Below are positions 34,563 to 43,243 of a stretch of 64,000 nt of DNA, piece after piece. This stretch comes from Chersky-840 sp963838775 (GTDB lineage: Bacteria; Actinomycetota; Acidimicrobiia; Acidimicrobiales; UBA8190). Position 1 is the stretch's first letter. Each line of letters begins with the position of its first letter. Under the pieces are notes generated by a model. It was not told the origin of the DNA and ran no database searches. It saw only the letters and a program-made list of their open reading frames with translations. The translations under genes were made by a program, and so were the position numbers. Location of the stretch: contig CAWISP010000033.1 in the NCBI GenBank assembly GCA_963838775.1, forward strand, positions 1-64,000. The letters are read 5' to 3'.

Positions 34563-35324
34563 CTACGGAGCCTCGAGCAGGGTGGCGCGCAGCTGGGCGA
34601 CGGCGTCGGTGACTCCGAGAGACCGAGCCAGGTCGTCGAAGCTGCCGTGGTCGGCCTCGAGTGAATCCAAGAACGCCGCCATCGTCTGGGGCGAAACCGA
34701 GATGACCGCCGGCGCGTAGCGCTCGACTTCTGCGACCGACTCCGCGTACTCCTGCTTCAGGCGCTCCAGGAGCGCGATCATCGCCCCCGCGCTCAAGGCG
34801 TAGTCCTCCACGATCACCTCCCGAGGCACGCCGAGGAAGCCGAGGACGAGAGCGGCCAGGACGCCGGTGCGGTCCTTGCCGGCGCTGCAGTGGAACACCG
34901 CCGGGAGTGCGTCGGGCTCGGCGAGCAGCTGGACAGCGCGGGTGAGCGAGCTCGATCCCTCGGAGAACAACTGTTGGTACCGCGTCGTCACGAAAGCCGG
35001 CTCGTCATATCGACTGAGGTCCTCGGTCGGTGGCAACACGTCGGTGAGGGGTAGATGGTGATACTCGACCTCGAATGCGTCCTCGGGGAACCGGCCGCGC
35101 TGCTCCACCTCGCCCTTGGTGCGGAGATCGATGACCGTGACCAAACCGAGATCAGCCAATTGGGCACAGTCTTCCTCGTCGAGCCGGGTGAGGCCGTCGG
35201 CACGAAAGAGTCGTCGCCAACGGATGCTGCGCCCGTCGGCGGCCGGGTACCCACCGAGGTCGCGGAAGTTCACACATCCTGCCAACGTGAGCTTTCGCTG
35301 CGGTTGAGCGGGGGCGTCGGTCAC
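34563..35324 (-). CDS. Tyrosine-protein phosphatase, Tyr_phosphatase3 type
   Basis: 253 residues. GCVNFRDLGGYPAADGRSIR and VTVIDLRTKGEVE are the N-terminal marks of the MptpB-like family. The catalytic P-loop HCSAGKDRTG has the Cys at residue 146 and Arg at 152. The helical second half includes VIVEDYALSAGAM. It removes phosphate from phosphotyrosine or lipid phosphates. No signal peptide is seen. Confidence 0.92.
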   Translation of the reverse strand: MTDAPAQPQRKLTLAGCVNFRDLGGYPAADGRSIRWRRLFRADGLTRLDEEDCAQLADLGLVTVIDLRTKGEVEQRGRFPEDAFEVEYHHLPLTDVLPPTEDLSRYDEPAFVTTRYQQLFSEGSSSLTRAVQLLAEPDALPAVFHCSAGKDRTGVLAALVLGFLGVPREVIVEDYALSAGAMIALLERLKQEYAESVAEVERYAPAVISVSPQTMAAFLDSLEADHGSFDDLARSLGVTDAVAQLRATLLEAP

Positions 35325-35399
35325 AGGTGAGAGGCTAGTGGCCGTCGCCGATCGCGGTGATCACGCGAGCCTGTCGGTGGGCTCGTCGTGTCGTTCGCT

Positions 35400-36764
35400 T
35401 CACACGAGTGCGGGCCGCTCTCGCCGGGCACGGCCCCGTCGCCGGACGAACAGAACCGTTCCCGCCACGCCTGCACCCACGATGGGGAGAATGATCGGGA
35501 GCGGGGCTTCGGGGGTCTGCGCGGGAGGAGTCGCCGCCGGTCCCCAGCTGGGTTGGACACCGGTGGTGCCGTAGCCCCGGATCCCGGTCGCATTGCCCGT
35601 CGCCGTACCAGCGGAGTCGATGGGGACGAACGAAAGGTTGCTCCAGCCGCCCCATTCATGGTCCTCGTATGCAAAGCCACGACCCTGATCATCACCGCGT
35701 GGAAAATCTCCCTGCCGATCGAACGCGAGCTGATCCCCCTGAGGTGAGTACACGGGATCATCTCCAGCGCTCGGGCACATCTCGGAGCCCGACGGCGTCT
35801 TGTGACTCGTCGCCGGGAACACGGGGCTCTGGTCGGTGCCTTGGGCCGTCATCGTGTAGAGCTGCATGTACCCGCAGGCTCGATCGGATTCGAACACGAT
35901 CCGTCCCCCTGCGCCGGCCGGAGCGAAATCGGGTTTGGCGTCGTCGCCGGTGCCACCGCCGTTTCCTTGGGCCGACAGGTCGGTGAGCGCCTGGGTGGTC
36001 AGGTCGTAGCTGAAGATATGGGAGTGACCACCGACAGGCCGTACGAAGGCGATGACATTGGGGTCGGAGGGGTCGAACACGGGCTCTGTATCGCTGAACC
36101 CGGTCGGCGAGGCGAATACGGGGGCCGCCGAGGAGGGCTCAGCCACATTCTCGAAATAGAGCTGGGGCGGGCCGCCTGGCAACATCCGCTGGAAGACGAT
36201 CGCGACATCGCTTTCGGGTGACCATGATGCGTAGTCATCACTCGCCTGAGGAGCATCCGAGACGAGAGCAGGTCGCGCCACTCCTCGGTGCCCGGGGGGC
36301 GGAAGCGAAAGCGTGAACAGCTGCGAGACGCCGTCATCGATGTTCGAGAACACGACTTCGGTGCCGTCCGGCGACACGAAGGGATGCTCGTCTCGTCCCG
36401 ACGTGCACGTCAGTTGGAACGGGGACGATCCCTCGGCAGGCAGCTCCAAGAGCTGATCCTGTTGGTGCTCGCCACGGCAGAACCGCCCCCACGACGCCCC
36501 CGTGCCGGAGAAGACGACGAGCCCGTTCACTCCCGGGAAGGCGGCCTGGGCCGCCGTCGGCAAGATCGCGACGGTGCCCATCGTCGCTACACCAGTCACG
36601 AGACACAAGGCCATGACCAGCCGACGGACGCGCCCGAGTCCCCATGGAACCGGGCGACGGCGCCGAACATCGTTGGACTCCGTTTGCTCGAGGGACACCG
36701 CGTGCCCGAGGGACACCGCGTGCCCGAGGGGCGCGAACGGCAAACCCCCCTCCCCGAAGTCCAT
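35400..36764 (-). CDS. Secreted TolB-like beta-propeller protein with PEAPL C-terminal sorting signal
   Basis: ATG 36764 is used; the open frame reaches TTG 36827. A signal-type helix (MALCLVTGVATMGTVAILP, ending AAQA) precedes WD40/TolB-like blades such as SGRDEHPFVSPDGTEVVFSN, SDDYASWSPESDVAIVFQ and YSPQGDQLAFDRQG. The C-terminus is tripartite: TPEAPLPIILP, a hydrophobic helix, then RRRGRARR. The same PEAPL-helix-Arg end occurs in the protein at 43244, so both are candidate substrates of the exosortase at 53088. Function of the propeller is unknown. Confidence 0.75.
   Translation of the reverse strand: MDFGEGGLPFAPLGHAVSLGHAVSLEQTESNDVRRRRPVPWGLGRVRRLVMALCLVTGVATMGTVAILPTAAQAAFPGVNGLVVFSGTGASWGRFCRGEHQQDQLLELPAEGSSPFQLTCTSGRDEHPFVSPDGTEVVFSNIDDGVSQLFTLSLPPPGHRGVARPALVSDAPQASDDYASWSPESDVAIVFQRMLPGGPPQLYFENVAEPSSAAPVFASPTGFSDTEPVFDPSDPNVIAFVRPVGGHSHIFSYDLTTQALTDLSAQGNGGGTGDDAKPDFAPAGAGGRIVFESDRACGYMQLYTMTAQGTDQSPVFPATSHKTPSGSEMCPSAGDDPVYSPQGDQLAFDRQGDFPRGDDQGRGFAYEDHEWGGWSNLSFVPIDSAGTATGNATGIRGYGTTGVQPSWGPAATPPAQTPEAPLPIILPIVGAGVAGTVLFVRRRGRARRERPALV
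36689..36724. repeat. 18-bp tandem duplication within the beta-propeller gene
   Basis: CGAGGGACACCGCGTGCC occurs twice in a row and begins a third time. It encodes the repeated hexapeptide GHAVSL in the predicted N-terminal extension, ahead of the signal helix. This makes the true start of that gene doubtful. Confidence 0.8.
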
Positions 36765-37165
36765 GCTTCGATGTTGTCCTGCTCCCGCGTCCAGGAGCCA
36801 GTGGATGGAGGCGCCGGAGATGAACAATTCGCGACGACCGTGCCAACAACCGGTGACATCCCACTCCTGATGGTCACGTGCTCACATGGAGCAGGATTCT
36901 CCAGGTCCTGTTACGCGTCCCCAGTGTGGCCCATACTCATTGGCAACGGGGCCGATATGCATTGGACCACGGAGTTGCGCCGAGTGATCTCATTGAAGGC
37001 GATCGGCCTCGGGCGCGCGACCAGACCCCTCCCGAAGACGTGGGGTCTGGTGCGCTCTCCCCTGCAGACACCTGCCCCGGCGCTCTATGCCCTGACGGTC
37101 CAGGGAGTTGGCAGTTACTGGGGGCCGATGCGCTGGAAGCGTCACTCATGGCGGCACTCCGATCA

Positions 37166-37209
37166 AGTGAATTGATGGCGACTATTCGGTGAACACGATC
37201 TGTAAAAGA
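37166..37209 (-). promoter_or_regulatory. PHO-box-like array, four 11-bp units
   Basis: Plus-strand units from 37166 read agTGAAT, ggCGACT, ggTGAAC and tcTGTAA, 11 bases apart. It lies in the gap 36765-37299 between the beta-propeller gene (minus) and the lipoprotein gene (plus), oriented toward the former. The rest of that gap holds no recognisable gene. Confidence 0.45.
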
Positions 37210-37299
37210 CGCGCATGCTCCGACGACGACGTTGGCCTCGGTGTCGCGCCCTTCTCCGCTGATGATTTCCAGTGCCAACGGCGGAGGTCGTGCACTACC

Positions 37300-38031
37300 A
37301 TGTCGAGTGTGCGCCGGAGGCTTTCGCTGTTGCTTGGCGCCCTGGTGCTTTCGGGAGTCTCCGCTTGTGGCAGCTCGCAAGTGAATGCGCTCAGCGGCAA
37401 GGCTCCCGGTTCGGTGCTGAGCACGGCACTCAGGTGGGCCGTGAATTTCGGAGGCGTCCACTACGTCCTCCAGACGACGAGCGCCGGGCAGACACAGACC
37501 GTGACCGGCGACGCGGGAACGGACCACGGAGCTCAGTCCATTGTCGTCGGGCCTGACCAGACGGTCGTCTACTTGGTGGGTGGCACCGCGTTCTTGCGTG
37601 GCAATGCGGCCGGTCTCCAAGAAATCATCGGATTCACCTCCACCCAGGCGTCGCAAGCGGCGGGGAAATGGATCTCGTTCCGGAAGAGCGATTCGCTCTA
37701 TGGCACCGTCGTCCAAGGTGTGACGCTGAGCAGCCTGTTGTCCGAGCTCAGACCCGTCCCGCCGTTGATCGAGTCAACGCCGGGGACGGTATCGGGACAC
37801 CAAGTTGTCGGAGTCCGAGGTGGTCTGCAGAGCGCGCCCGGCGAGGGCGAGGCCACATTTTGGGTTGCCACGGCGTCGCCCAACGTGCCGGTCGGCATCG
37901 ATGCCGACGCGAAGAATGTGAGTACGGGCAAGACGGTCACCCAGGTCGGCGTGTTCTCGAAATGGGGAGCGAGGTTCCGTGTCCCGACCCCGGTCGGCTC
38001 GGTACCCTTCTCCTCTCTGGCGGCCAAATAG
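37300..38031 (+). CDS. Hypothetical lipoprotein
   Basis: ATG 37300 (MSSVRRRLSLLLGALVLSGV) starts a signal peptide ending in a lipobox SAC with the Cys near residue 23. The mature part is about 220 residues, with FGGVHYVLQTTSAGQTQTVT, VYLVGGTAFLRGNAAGLQEI and VGVFSKWGARFRVPTP. It recalls LppX/LprG-like lipoproteins in size and strand content, but I do not make that assignment. The upstream frame to 37189 is not protein-like. Confidence 0.75.
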   Translation: MSSVRRRLSLLLGALVLSGVSACGSSQVNALSGKAPGSVLSTALRWAVNFGGVHYVLQTTSAGQTQTVTGDAGTDHGAQSIVVGPDQTVVYLVGGTAFLRGNAAGLQEIIGFTSTQASQAAGKWISFRKSDSLYGTVVQGVTLSSLLSELRPVPPLIESTPGTVSGHQVVGVRGGLQSAPGEGEATFWVATASPNVPVGIDADAKNVSTGKTVTQVGVFSKWGARFRVPTPVGSVPFSSLAAK

Positions 38032-38039
38032 AGCGTCGG

Positions 38040-39566
38040 CTATTCGGCCTTCAGAGGGGGATCGCGGTCGAGCAGGGTCTTTCCACGCGACGCCGACAGG
38101 CCGGCGGCAGCCAGCGCGACAAGCCCCAGGAACGCGGCTGACGTTTCGAAGCCTCGGGTCACGAGCGCCACCGAGGCGTGTTCGGACCCAGCCACCAATC
38201 CGAAGACGAGACTGGTGAATGCCAATCCCATGGCCGTTCCCAAGCCTCGGGTCATGTTGAGCACGCCGCTGGCCAACCCGGACTGTTCCCTGGGCACCGA
38301 GCCCATGATGGCGGCGTTGTTCGATGGAGTGAACAGGCCAAGGCCGATCCCGAGGATCGCCAATTCGAGCATGATGACAAGCAGCGAGCCGTGGACGAGG
38401 ATGAGCGCGCCCATCATCGTTGCCGAGATCGCCATTCCGGCGACCGTGAGGGAGCGTGCCCCCAGTCGCTCGGCCCACCGGCCTGCGATCGGTGCCGTGA
38501 CCCCCAGGGCGATCGGCATCACCCCAAGCATGAGGCCGCTGCGCCCTGGGCTCTGGTGAAGGGCACGTTCGAGGTAGAAGGGGACCACGAACAAGATGCC
38601 GAAGAGCACCAGGTAGGACAACAGGCCACTGGTGATCCCAGCAGAGAATGAGATCCTCTTGAACAGCGTGAGGTCGAGCATGGGCTCAGAGGCGTGGCGT
38701 TCGCGGTGGACGAAGGTGACTCCGAAGACGAGCGCTCCGAGCAACAGCACAATGGTGGTCGGAGAGGTCCAACCGGCCCGGTCGCCGAACGACAATGCAG
38801 AGAGCAGCATGGCCACGGCGGGAACGAACAAGGAGAGTCCGAGCCAGTCGAAGGGGACGCGGGGCTGGAGATGACGGCTGCGCGGGATGAGGAACCAAGC
38901 CATGACCGAACCGAGAATGCCGACGGGGACGTTCACGAAGAAGATCAGCCGCCATCCCCCCAGCGCGATCAGGAGGCCCCCGATGCTGGGGCCGAGGGCG
39001 AGGCCGAGGGCCTGGGCCGCTCCCTGAATGCCGATGCCGCGCCCCAACTTCTCTCTCGGCAGGGCGAGAACGACGATGGCCACACTGTTGGCTTGGATCA
39101 TGGCTGCCCCCACCCCCTGAAGGACCCGAAAACCGTCGAGGGCGAGGAGGCTCGGAGCAACACCGCACAGGGCCGAGCCCACGATGAAGACGATGAATCC
39201 GTACATGTAGAGGAGCTTTCGTCCCACCATGTCGGCCATACGACCGATGCCCGTCACGAGCCCGACCAGCACCAACAGGTAGGACAGCCCCACCCAGGTG
39301 ACCGCACCGAGACCGGCATGGAAGCTCCGTTGCAGCGTCGGGAAGGCCACAGTCACGATGCTGGCGTCGAGCTGGTTCATGAATGCCCCGATGCACACCG
39401 TCACCAGGACCAACCGGTACGCGTCGGGCCGGGCGGCAATGGATGGGGGCCGGCGATGCTCGACCAGGATCCGACGCCACCCCATGGTCGTGACGGCGTC
39501 CACCTCGTTGGGCGTCATCGGCGGCGCCCCGGGCAACGGCGCTCCCGCAGGCTCATCGGCCACCAT
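38040..39566 (-). CDS. MFS transporter, DHA2 (14-helix drug/H+ antiporter) family
   Basis: ATG 39566 (MVADEPAGAPLPG) is used. About 14 hydrophobic segments follow. DHA2 marks are VTVCIGAFMNQLDASIVTVA (helix 1, motif D1), GRMADMVGRKLLYMYG (motif A), FRVLQGVGAAMIQANSVAIV (motif B) and LGLALGPSIGGLLIALGGWR (motif C). It probably exports a drug or toxic metabolite. It is divergent from a GntR-family gene, with a palindrome between them. Confidence 0.9.
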   Translation of the reverse strand: MVADEPAGAPLPGAPPMTPNEVDAVTTMGWRRILVEHRRPPSIAARPDAYRLVLVTVCIGAFMNQLDASIVTVAFPTLQRSFHAGLGAVTWVGLSYLLVLVGLVTGIGRMADMVGRKLLYMYGFIVFIVGSALCGVAPSLLALDGFRVLQGVGAAMIQANSVAIVVLALPREKLGRGIGIQGAAQALGLALGPSIGGLLIALGGWRLIFFVNVPVGILGSVMAWFLIPRSRHLQPRVPFDWLGLSLFVPAVAMLLSALSFGDRAGWTSPTTIVLLLGALVFGVTFVHRERHASEPMLDLTLFKRISFSAGITSGLLSYLVLFGILFVVPFYLERALHQSPGRSGLMLGVMPIALGVTAPIAGRWAERLGARSLTVAGMAISATMMGALILVHGSLLVIMLELAILGIGLGLFTPSNNAAIMGSVPREQSGLASGVLNMTRGLGTAMGLAFTSLVFGLVAGSEHASVALVTRGFETSAAFLGLVALAAAGLSASRGKTLLDRDPPLKAE

Positions 39567-39570
39567 GGGC

Positions 39571-39595
39571 GTACCATATACCAATGTAGGTACAT
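39571..39595. promoter_or_regulatory. Candidate GntR operator between MFS and regulator genes
   Basis: ATGTA at 39584-39588 and TACAT at 39591-39595 form an inverted repeat with a 2-bp centre, inside a larger symmetric stretch starting TACCATATACC. It overlaps the start region of the MFS gene and precedes the GntR gene by 50 bases. Confidence 0.45.
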
Positions 39596-39644
39596 TTCTG
39601 CCAGGTAGGTTGGTTCCTGCCGCCGGCGGCACCACGAGGAGGTG

Positions 39645-40472
39645 ATGGTGGGAGCAGGTCAGGATCCGAACCCGCTCGACAGGACAAGCCCGGTGCCGTT
39701 GTGGGCGCAGCTCCAGGCGGACCTCCGCCGGCGCCTCGAGACGGGGGAGTTCGCCGAGACCTTCCCCGTCGAGATGGAGCTCGTCGCCCAGTACGAGGTC
39801 AGCCGCAACACCGTGCGGGAGGCGATGCGCCGACTCCGGGCCGACGGCGTGGTGGTGGCGGCGCGGGGAAGGCGCCCCCGGCTGGCGGCCGAGACCGAGA
39901 TCGAGCAGCCCCTGGGTGCGCTCTACAGCCTCTTCGCATCCGTCGAGGCCTCTGGGTTAGAGCAGCGCAGCGTGGTCCGGGCTCTCGAAATTCGAACCGA
40001 TCCGGGCGCGGCGGAGCATCTCCGTTGTCCGCCGTCGGCATCGTTGTTCTATTTGGAACGACTTCGACTCGCCGGAGGCGAACCTCTCGCCCTCGACCGG
40101 GTGTGGATGCCCTCTCAGGTCGGCGCCCCGTTGCTCGACGTCGACTTCTCCCACACCGGTTTCTACGACGAGTTGTTGAGCAGGGCGGGAGTGGCCTTGA
40201 CCGGGGGACGCGAACAGATTCGTGCAGTTGTGCCGAGTGCCGAAGATCGATCGCTGCTCGAACTCGGACCGGAAATGGCAGCCCTAGCGATTGATCGCCT
40301 CGGTTGCACGCGAAGTGAGCCGATGGAGTGGCGACAGACGTTGGTGCGGGGAGACAGGTTCAGTGTGTTCGCCGAATTCTCGGCCCGCGACGGGTATCAA
40401 CTCGATGCCTCCGACGCCCCCCATCAGCTCGCCGCCGGTGTCGCCCACGCGCAACGACGGGTTTCTGGGTGA
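39645..40472 (+). CDS. GntR-family regulator with UTRA domain
   Basis: The winged helix shows PVPLWAQLQADLRRRLETGE and EMELVAQYEVSRNTVREAMR. The UTRA effector domain follows: ALEIRTDPGAAEHLRCPPSA, LFYLERLRLAGGEPLALDRV, WRQTLVRGDRFSVFAEF. AGGAGG lies close upstream; GTG 39642, ATG 39645 and GTG 39648 are all possible starts. It probably represses the divergent MFS pump and senses a small ligand. Confidence 0.9.
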   Translation: MVGAGQDPNPLDRTSPVPLWAQLQADLRRRLETGEFAETFPVEMELVAQYEVSRNTVREAMRRLRADGVVVAARGRRPRLAAETEIEQPLGALYSLFASVEASGLEQRSVVRALEIRTDPGAAEHLRCPPSASLFYLERLRLAGGEPLALDRVWMPSQVGAPLLDVDFSHTGFYDELLSRAGVALTGGREQIRAVVPSAEDRSLLELGPEMAALAIDRLGCTRSEPMEWRQTLVRGDRFSVFAEFSARDGYQLDASDAPHQLAAGVAHAQRRVSG

Positions 40473-40625
40473 AACCGGTCGACACCTTGGGGGCGGGCGA
40501 CGATCGTGTTTGCCAGCCCAAGACATGGGATGAGGCCCCGTAGTCGTTTGATTCCGACCGTCATGGCGATCTCCATCGGCGGACGACAGGGGTTCGGACC
40601 AAGGTAAGGAACTCCAGGATTGGAC
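40473..40625. other. Intergenic, no recognisable feature
   Basis: The stretch lies between two converging genes (GntR regulator and NCS-like protein). I see no open frame of note and no strong hairpin with a T-run. Confidence 0.3.
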
Positions 40626-41251
40626 TCAGGAGCTCGACGAGGTTGATGTCGGGTGACGTCGCCGGCTACGAGCGAAGAGAAGCACAGCAGCGACCACGAC
40701 GATTACCACGATCACAATCCAGATCGTGCTCGACGAACCCGAGCTGATAGCCGTCGAGAGCGTCGCGCTTCCCCAATTTCGAAGGGCGTCGAGAATGCGT
40801 GTGTACCGAAGAAGTCCTGGTTGTAATCGATCCCGACCCACAGGACGCAGTAATGCGTCTTATCGCACGAGATATTGGAGGTGTGAGTGCTGTTGAGCGA
40901 GTAGACGTAGTATTTGGCAGTAAAGGCCCCGGTGGCGTCGGTGTTGATCTGGGTCGGATTGATCGTGGATCCGTCGCAGAACAAATTGCTCGAGGGAAGG
41001 TTCGCCGTTGAGCCGCCCGGATCTGAACACTCGAGGATTTGTATCCCGGTCGGGTCCTTGACGTGAACTGGGAAGCCCGTTCCTGTCACGGTGATCGTCT
41101 GATCATTGTGGGGATCACCCGCCGGGATGGTTACGCTGGCGCCCGCCCATGCATTACTGGCGAAAAGTCCGATGAGGGCGCACACCACGATTGCACCGAC
41201 GGTTCGGCTCGCTATGGTCGATCTGGTAGGGGTCCGCATGGGGACGGGCAT
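40626..41251 (-). CDS. Neocarzinostatin-like surface protein with membrane anchor, one frameshift
   Basis: A signal peptide (ALIGLFASNAWAGA) leads to a domain of about 110 residues with the window-wide pattern DQTITVTGTGFPVH, IQILECSDPGGST, FCDGSTINPTQINTDATG, NISCDKTHYCVLWVGIDYN, HAFSTPFEI. Four Cys suggest two disulfides. At a run of four C on the plus strand (40771-40774) the frame shifts. With one more base the protein continues SATLSTAISSGSSS, a membrane helix (IWIVIVVIVVVAAVLLF) and RSRRR; without it a basic tail ends at 40712. No LAxTG or PEAPL motif is seen. A PHO-like array lies 46 bases upstream. Confidence 0.7.
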
Positions 41252-41296
41252 CCTTTCGAGCAGCGTTCTCGTGGGTTTCGCACGATATCGGCCGGG

Positions 41297-41340
41297 GGTG
41301 ACCCGCAGGTGACATCTGCGCGAACGAAGCGTGAAATGAG
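41297..41340 (-). promoter_or_regulatory. PHO-box-like array, four 11-bp units
   Basis: Plus-strand units at 41297, 41308, 41319 and 41330 read ggTGACC, ggTGACA, cgCGAAC and cgTGAAA. On the minus strand this is a GTCACC/GTTCGC-type box array, correctly oriented for the NCS-like gene that starts at 41251. It suggests phosphate control of a surface protein. Confidence 0.6.
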
Positions 41341-41530
41341 CGCCTCCGAGAACGAACCAGGCGAGCTCGTAACGTCTCGTCCCGGCGCTACGCTTTTTAC
41401 CATGAGGGCCAAGTGGTGAACGTCACCCGACGTGCAAGGGGCGTCCAGGCAGGTGCACCGTTCGGGCCCGTTCCGGCGCCGACCCGAAGCCCGAACGCGC
41501 TCGCTGCCCCTGACCCAGGAGAACGTCAAC

Positions 41531-41953
41531 ATGGCTGACCTCCACGGGTGGCAATCCGATCCGTTTGGCCTTCATGAGCAGCGATATTTCTCTCAGGGTC
41601 AGCCCACCAAGCTGGTCCGCGACGGTGGCGGCGAATCGTACGACCCTCCGCCGACTCACTCGGCGTCCGCAGAGCAGGCACCAAGGGTTGCTCACGCACC
41701 AGCCTCCGAGCCGACGCCGGTCACCGTCGGCGCGGTCGAGCCGGCACATGAGTCCTCCGAGACTCCCGCCCTTCTCCCCGTGCCTCCACGACCCGGGTGG
41801 TGGTTAGCCTCGGACGGGAACTGGTACCCACCCGAAACCCATCCCGACGCAACAGAGACAGCGCCCGGGTGGTGGTTAGCCTCGGACGGGAACTGGTACC
41901 CACCCGAAACCCATCCCGACGCAACATCGACTGAGTCGGTGAGCGGCCCTTAA
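41531..41953 (+). CDS. DUF2510-like domain protein with duplicated GWW motif
   Basis: 140 residues from ATG 41531. The N-terminus MADLHGWQSDPFGLHEQRYF with PTKLVRDGG matches the protein at 12221. A Pro/Glu-rich middle follows, then two identical copies of PGWWLASDGNWYPPETHP, a motif common in acidimicrobial proteins next to membrane proteins. No membrane helix is seen. The function is unknown. Confidence 0.7.
   Translation: MADLHGWQSDPFGLHEQRYFSQGQPTKLVRDGGGESYDPPPTHSASAEQAPRVAHAPASEPTPVTVGAVEPAHESSETPALLPVPPRPGWWLASDGNWYPPETHPDATETAPGWWLASDGNWYPPETHPDATSTESVSGP
41792..41926 (+). repeat. Two identical 63-bp copies, 72 bp apart
   Basis: Copies at 41792-41854 and 41864-41926 are identical at the base level and encode the GWWLASDGNWYPPE motif twice. 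Exact identity implies recent duplication or gene conversion. Confidence 0.9.
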
Positions 41954-42199
41954 CGAGAATGTGGTGTCTCGCTTCGAGCTCGAGTCTCCGAGAATGCTCG
42001 GATTTCGAACGAACAACAGGTCGCCCAGAATAGACCTCCTGCGCCTGAAGCGACCTGTGTTGATCGGAGCGAATCCAGGACGTGGCGTGCCTCACCTCGT
42101 CGATGTGTTGACCGTGATCGTCTCGTGTGCCGCTACGGCGCGCCCGACCGGCATCCCTCGGTCTTGACGGATGGCCGGCGATCACCCACCCTTCATCAA

Positions 42200-42892
42200 G
42201 TGGTGGACGAACCCGTAACACCGGCCCAGCCGTTCGGAGACCACGTGTCGTCGTGGGGCCCGGCGCCAGAGGTACTCCCTCAGGAAGTCTCACCCGCGCC
42301 GGGCTCGCTCAGGATCAAGGAGCGCCGCTCGTGGCGTACGTGGCACGTGGCAGTCGTCGGAGTCGTCGCCGCTCTTGTCGGCATGGTGATCGGGAATTCG
42401 GGTGGCCCGGGAGGTGCTTCGACGACGCCTAACACGCCCAGTTACACCCTGCCCGTCCCGCGTGGCTCCACATCGAGCTCGACGAGCACCACCTCGAGGT
42501 CGATCGCCGCGTCGTCGACCACGACCTCGGCACCCGGCAACTCATCTTCCACCACGGCCCCCGCAACGTCGCCCCCATCGGGTTCTGTGGCGGTCCTGCT
42601 GGGACCGACACCGGTGTCCAAGGGCAATTGGACGAGCACGTCATTCACGATTGCGAGCGGGCAATGGAACCTGGGGTGGGCGTACCAGTGCACTTCGGCC
42701 CCCGCAACGGGTCCGGCTTTCCAGGTGTTCGTGTTCGCCACGGGGGCAAGCCCGGGGACCATGCCAGCCGTCGCCGGCACGGCCGCATCCGGCAATGGCG
42801 TGACGGCCTTGAGCACGCTGGGAAGCCAGCAGCTGGAAGTGCAGACGCCATCAAGTTGTGTCTGGAAGGTGAAGGTCACCGGAGTCGGCTGA
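42200..42892 (+). CDS. Membrane-anchored protein with Ser/Thr-rich stalk
   Basis: GTG 42200 (MVDEPVTPAQPFGDHVSS) is a reasonable start; the frame is open to 42125. A single membrane helix (WHVAVVGVVAALVGMVIG, residues of about 49-66) is followed by a Ser/Thr-rich stalk and a C-terminal domain with FTIASGQWNLGWAYQCTSAP, FQVFVFATGASPGTMPAVAG and PSSCVWKVKVTGVG, which carries two Cys. Family not recognised. It resembles sensor-like or periplasmic-facing single-pass proteins of this lineage. Confidence 0.6.
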   Translation: MVDEPVTPAQPFGDHVSSWGPAPEVLPQEVSPAPGSLRIKERRSWRTWHVAVVGVVAALVGMVIGNSGGPGGASTTPNTPSYTLPVPRGSTSSSTSTTSRSIAASSTTTSAPGNSSSTTAPATSPPSGSVAVLLGPTPVSKGNWTSTSFTIASGQWNLGWAYQCTSAPATGPAFQVFVFATGASPGTMPAVAGTAASGNGVTALSTLGSQQLEVQTPSSCVWKVKVTGVG

Positions 42893-42917
42893 CATCGCGG
42901 GGGCACGTCTGGGCGCG

Positions 42918-42961
42918 GGTAATCGAACCGTGACCATTTCGCGAACATGAGGTAAACCACG
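42918..42961 (-). promoter_or_regulatory. PHO-box-like array, four 11-bp units
   Basis: Plus-strand units at 42918, 42929, 42940 and 42951 read ggTAATC, cgTGACC, cgCGAAC and ggTAAAC. Read on the minus strand the series GTTTACC, GTTCGCG, GGTCACG, GATTACC closely parallels the one at 59732. It lies in the gap 42893-43243 before an NCS-like gene but points away from it. Confidence 0.5.
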
Positions 42962-43056
42962 CGCGTCGCATCGCGCTCGAGCTCCAACCCCGTTGAGCGA
43001 GGGTCCCTTGATCGTTCCTCACTATGCGTAAGCGAAGAGTCATCGCTCGTGGCGCG

Positions 43057-43122
43057 AACGACGCATCGGTGATCGCCACGCGATGGGTTCGCGAACCTGA
43101 AATGAAATCCTGGTGCCACCTG
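43057..43122 (-). promoter_or_regulatory. Weak second PHO-box-like array, six 11-bp units
   Basis: Plus-strand units at 43057, 43068, 43079, 43090, 43101 and 43112 read aaCGACG, ggTGATC, cgCGATG, cgCGAAC, aaTGAAA and ggTGCCA. Only two or three fit well. It includes the palindrome GGTTCGCGAACC at 43086-43097. It lies 120 bases before the NCS-like gene at 43244. Confidence 0.3.
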
Positions 43123-43243
43123 CGATTCGGCCTTGTGTGCCCTACACCGGTGTGTCCACAATGCGGCGTCCGGAGCTTGTGCCGGGCTGCCGCGTCACAT
43201 GACTCCACGTTCGCGCTGAACAGGGAAAGGAACCAGTACCCGC

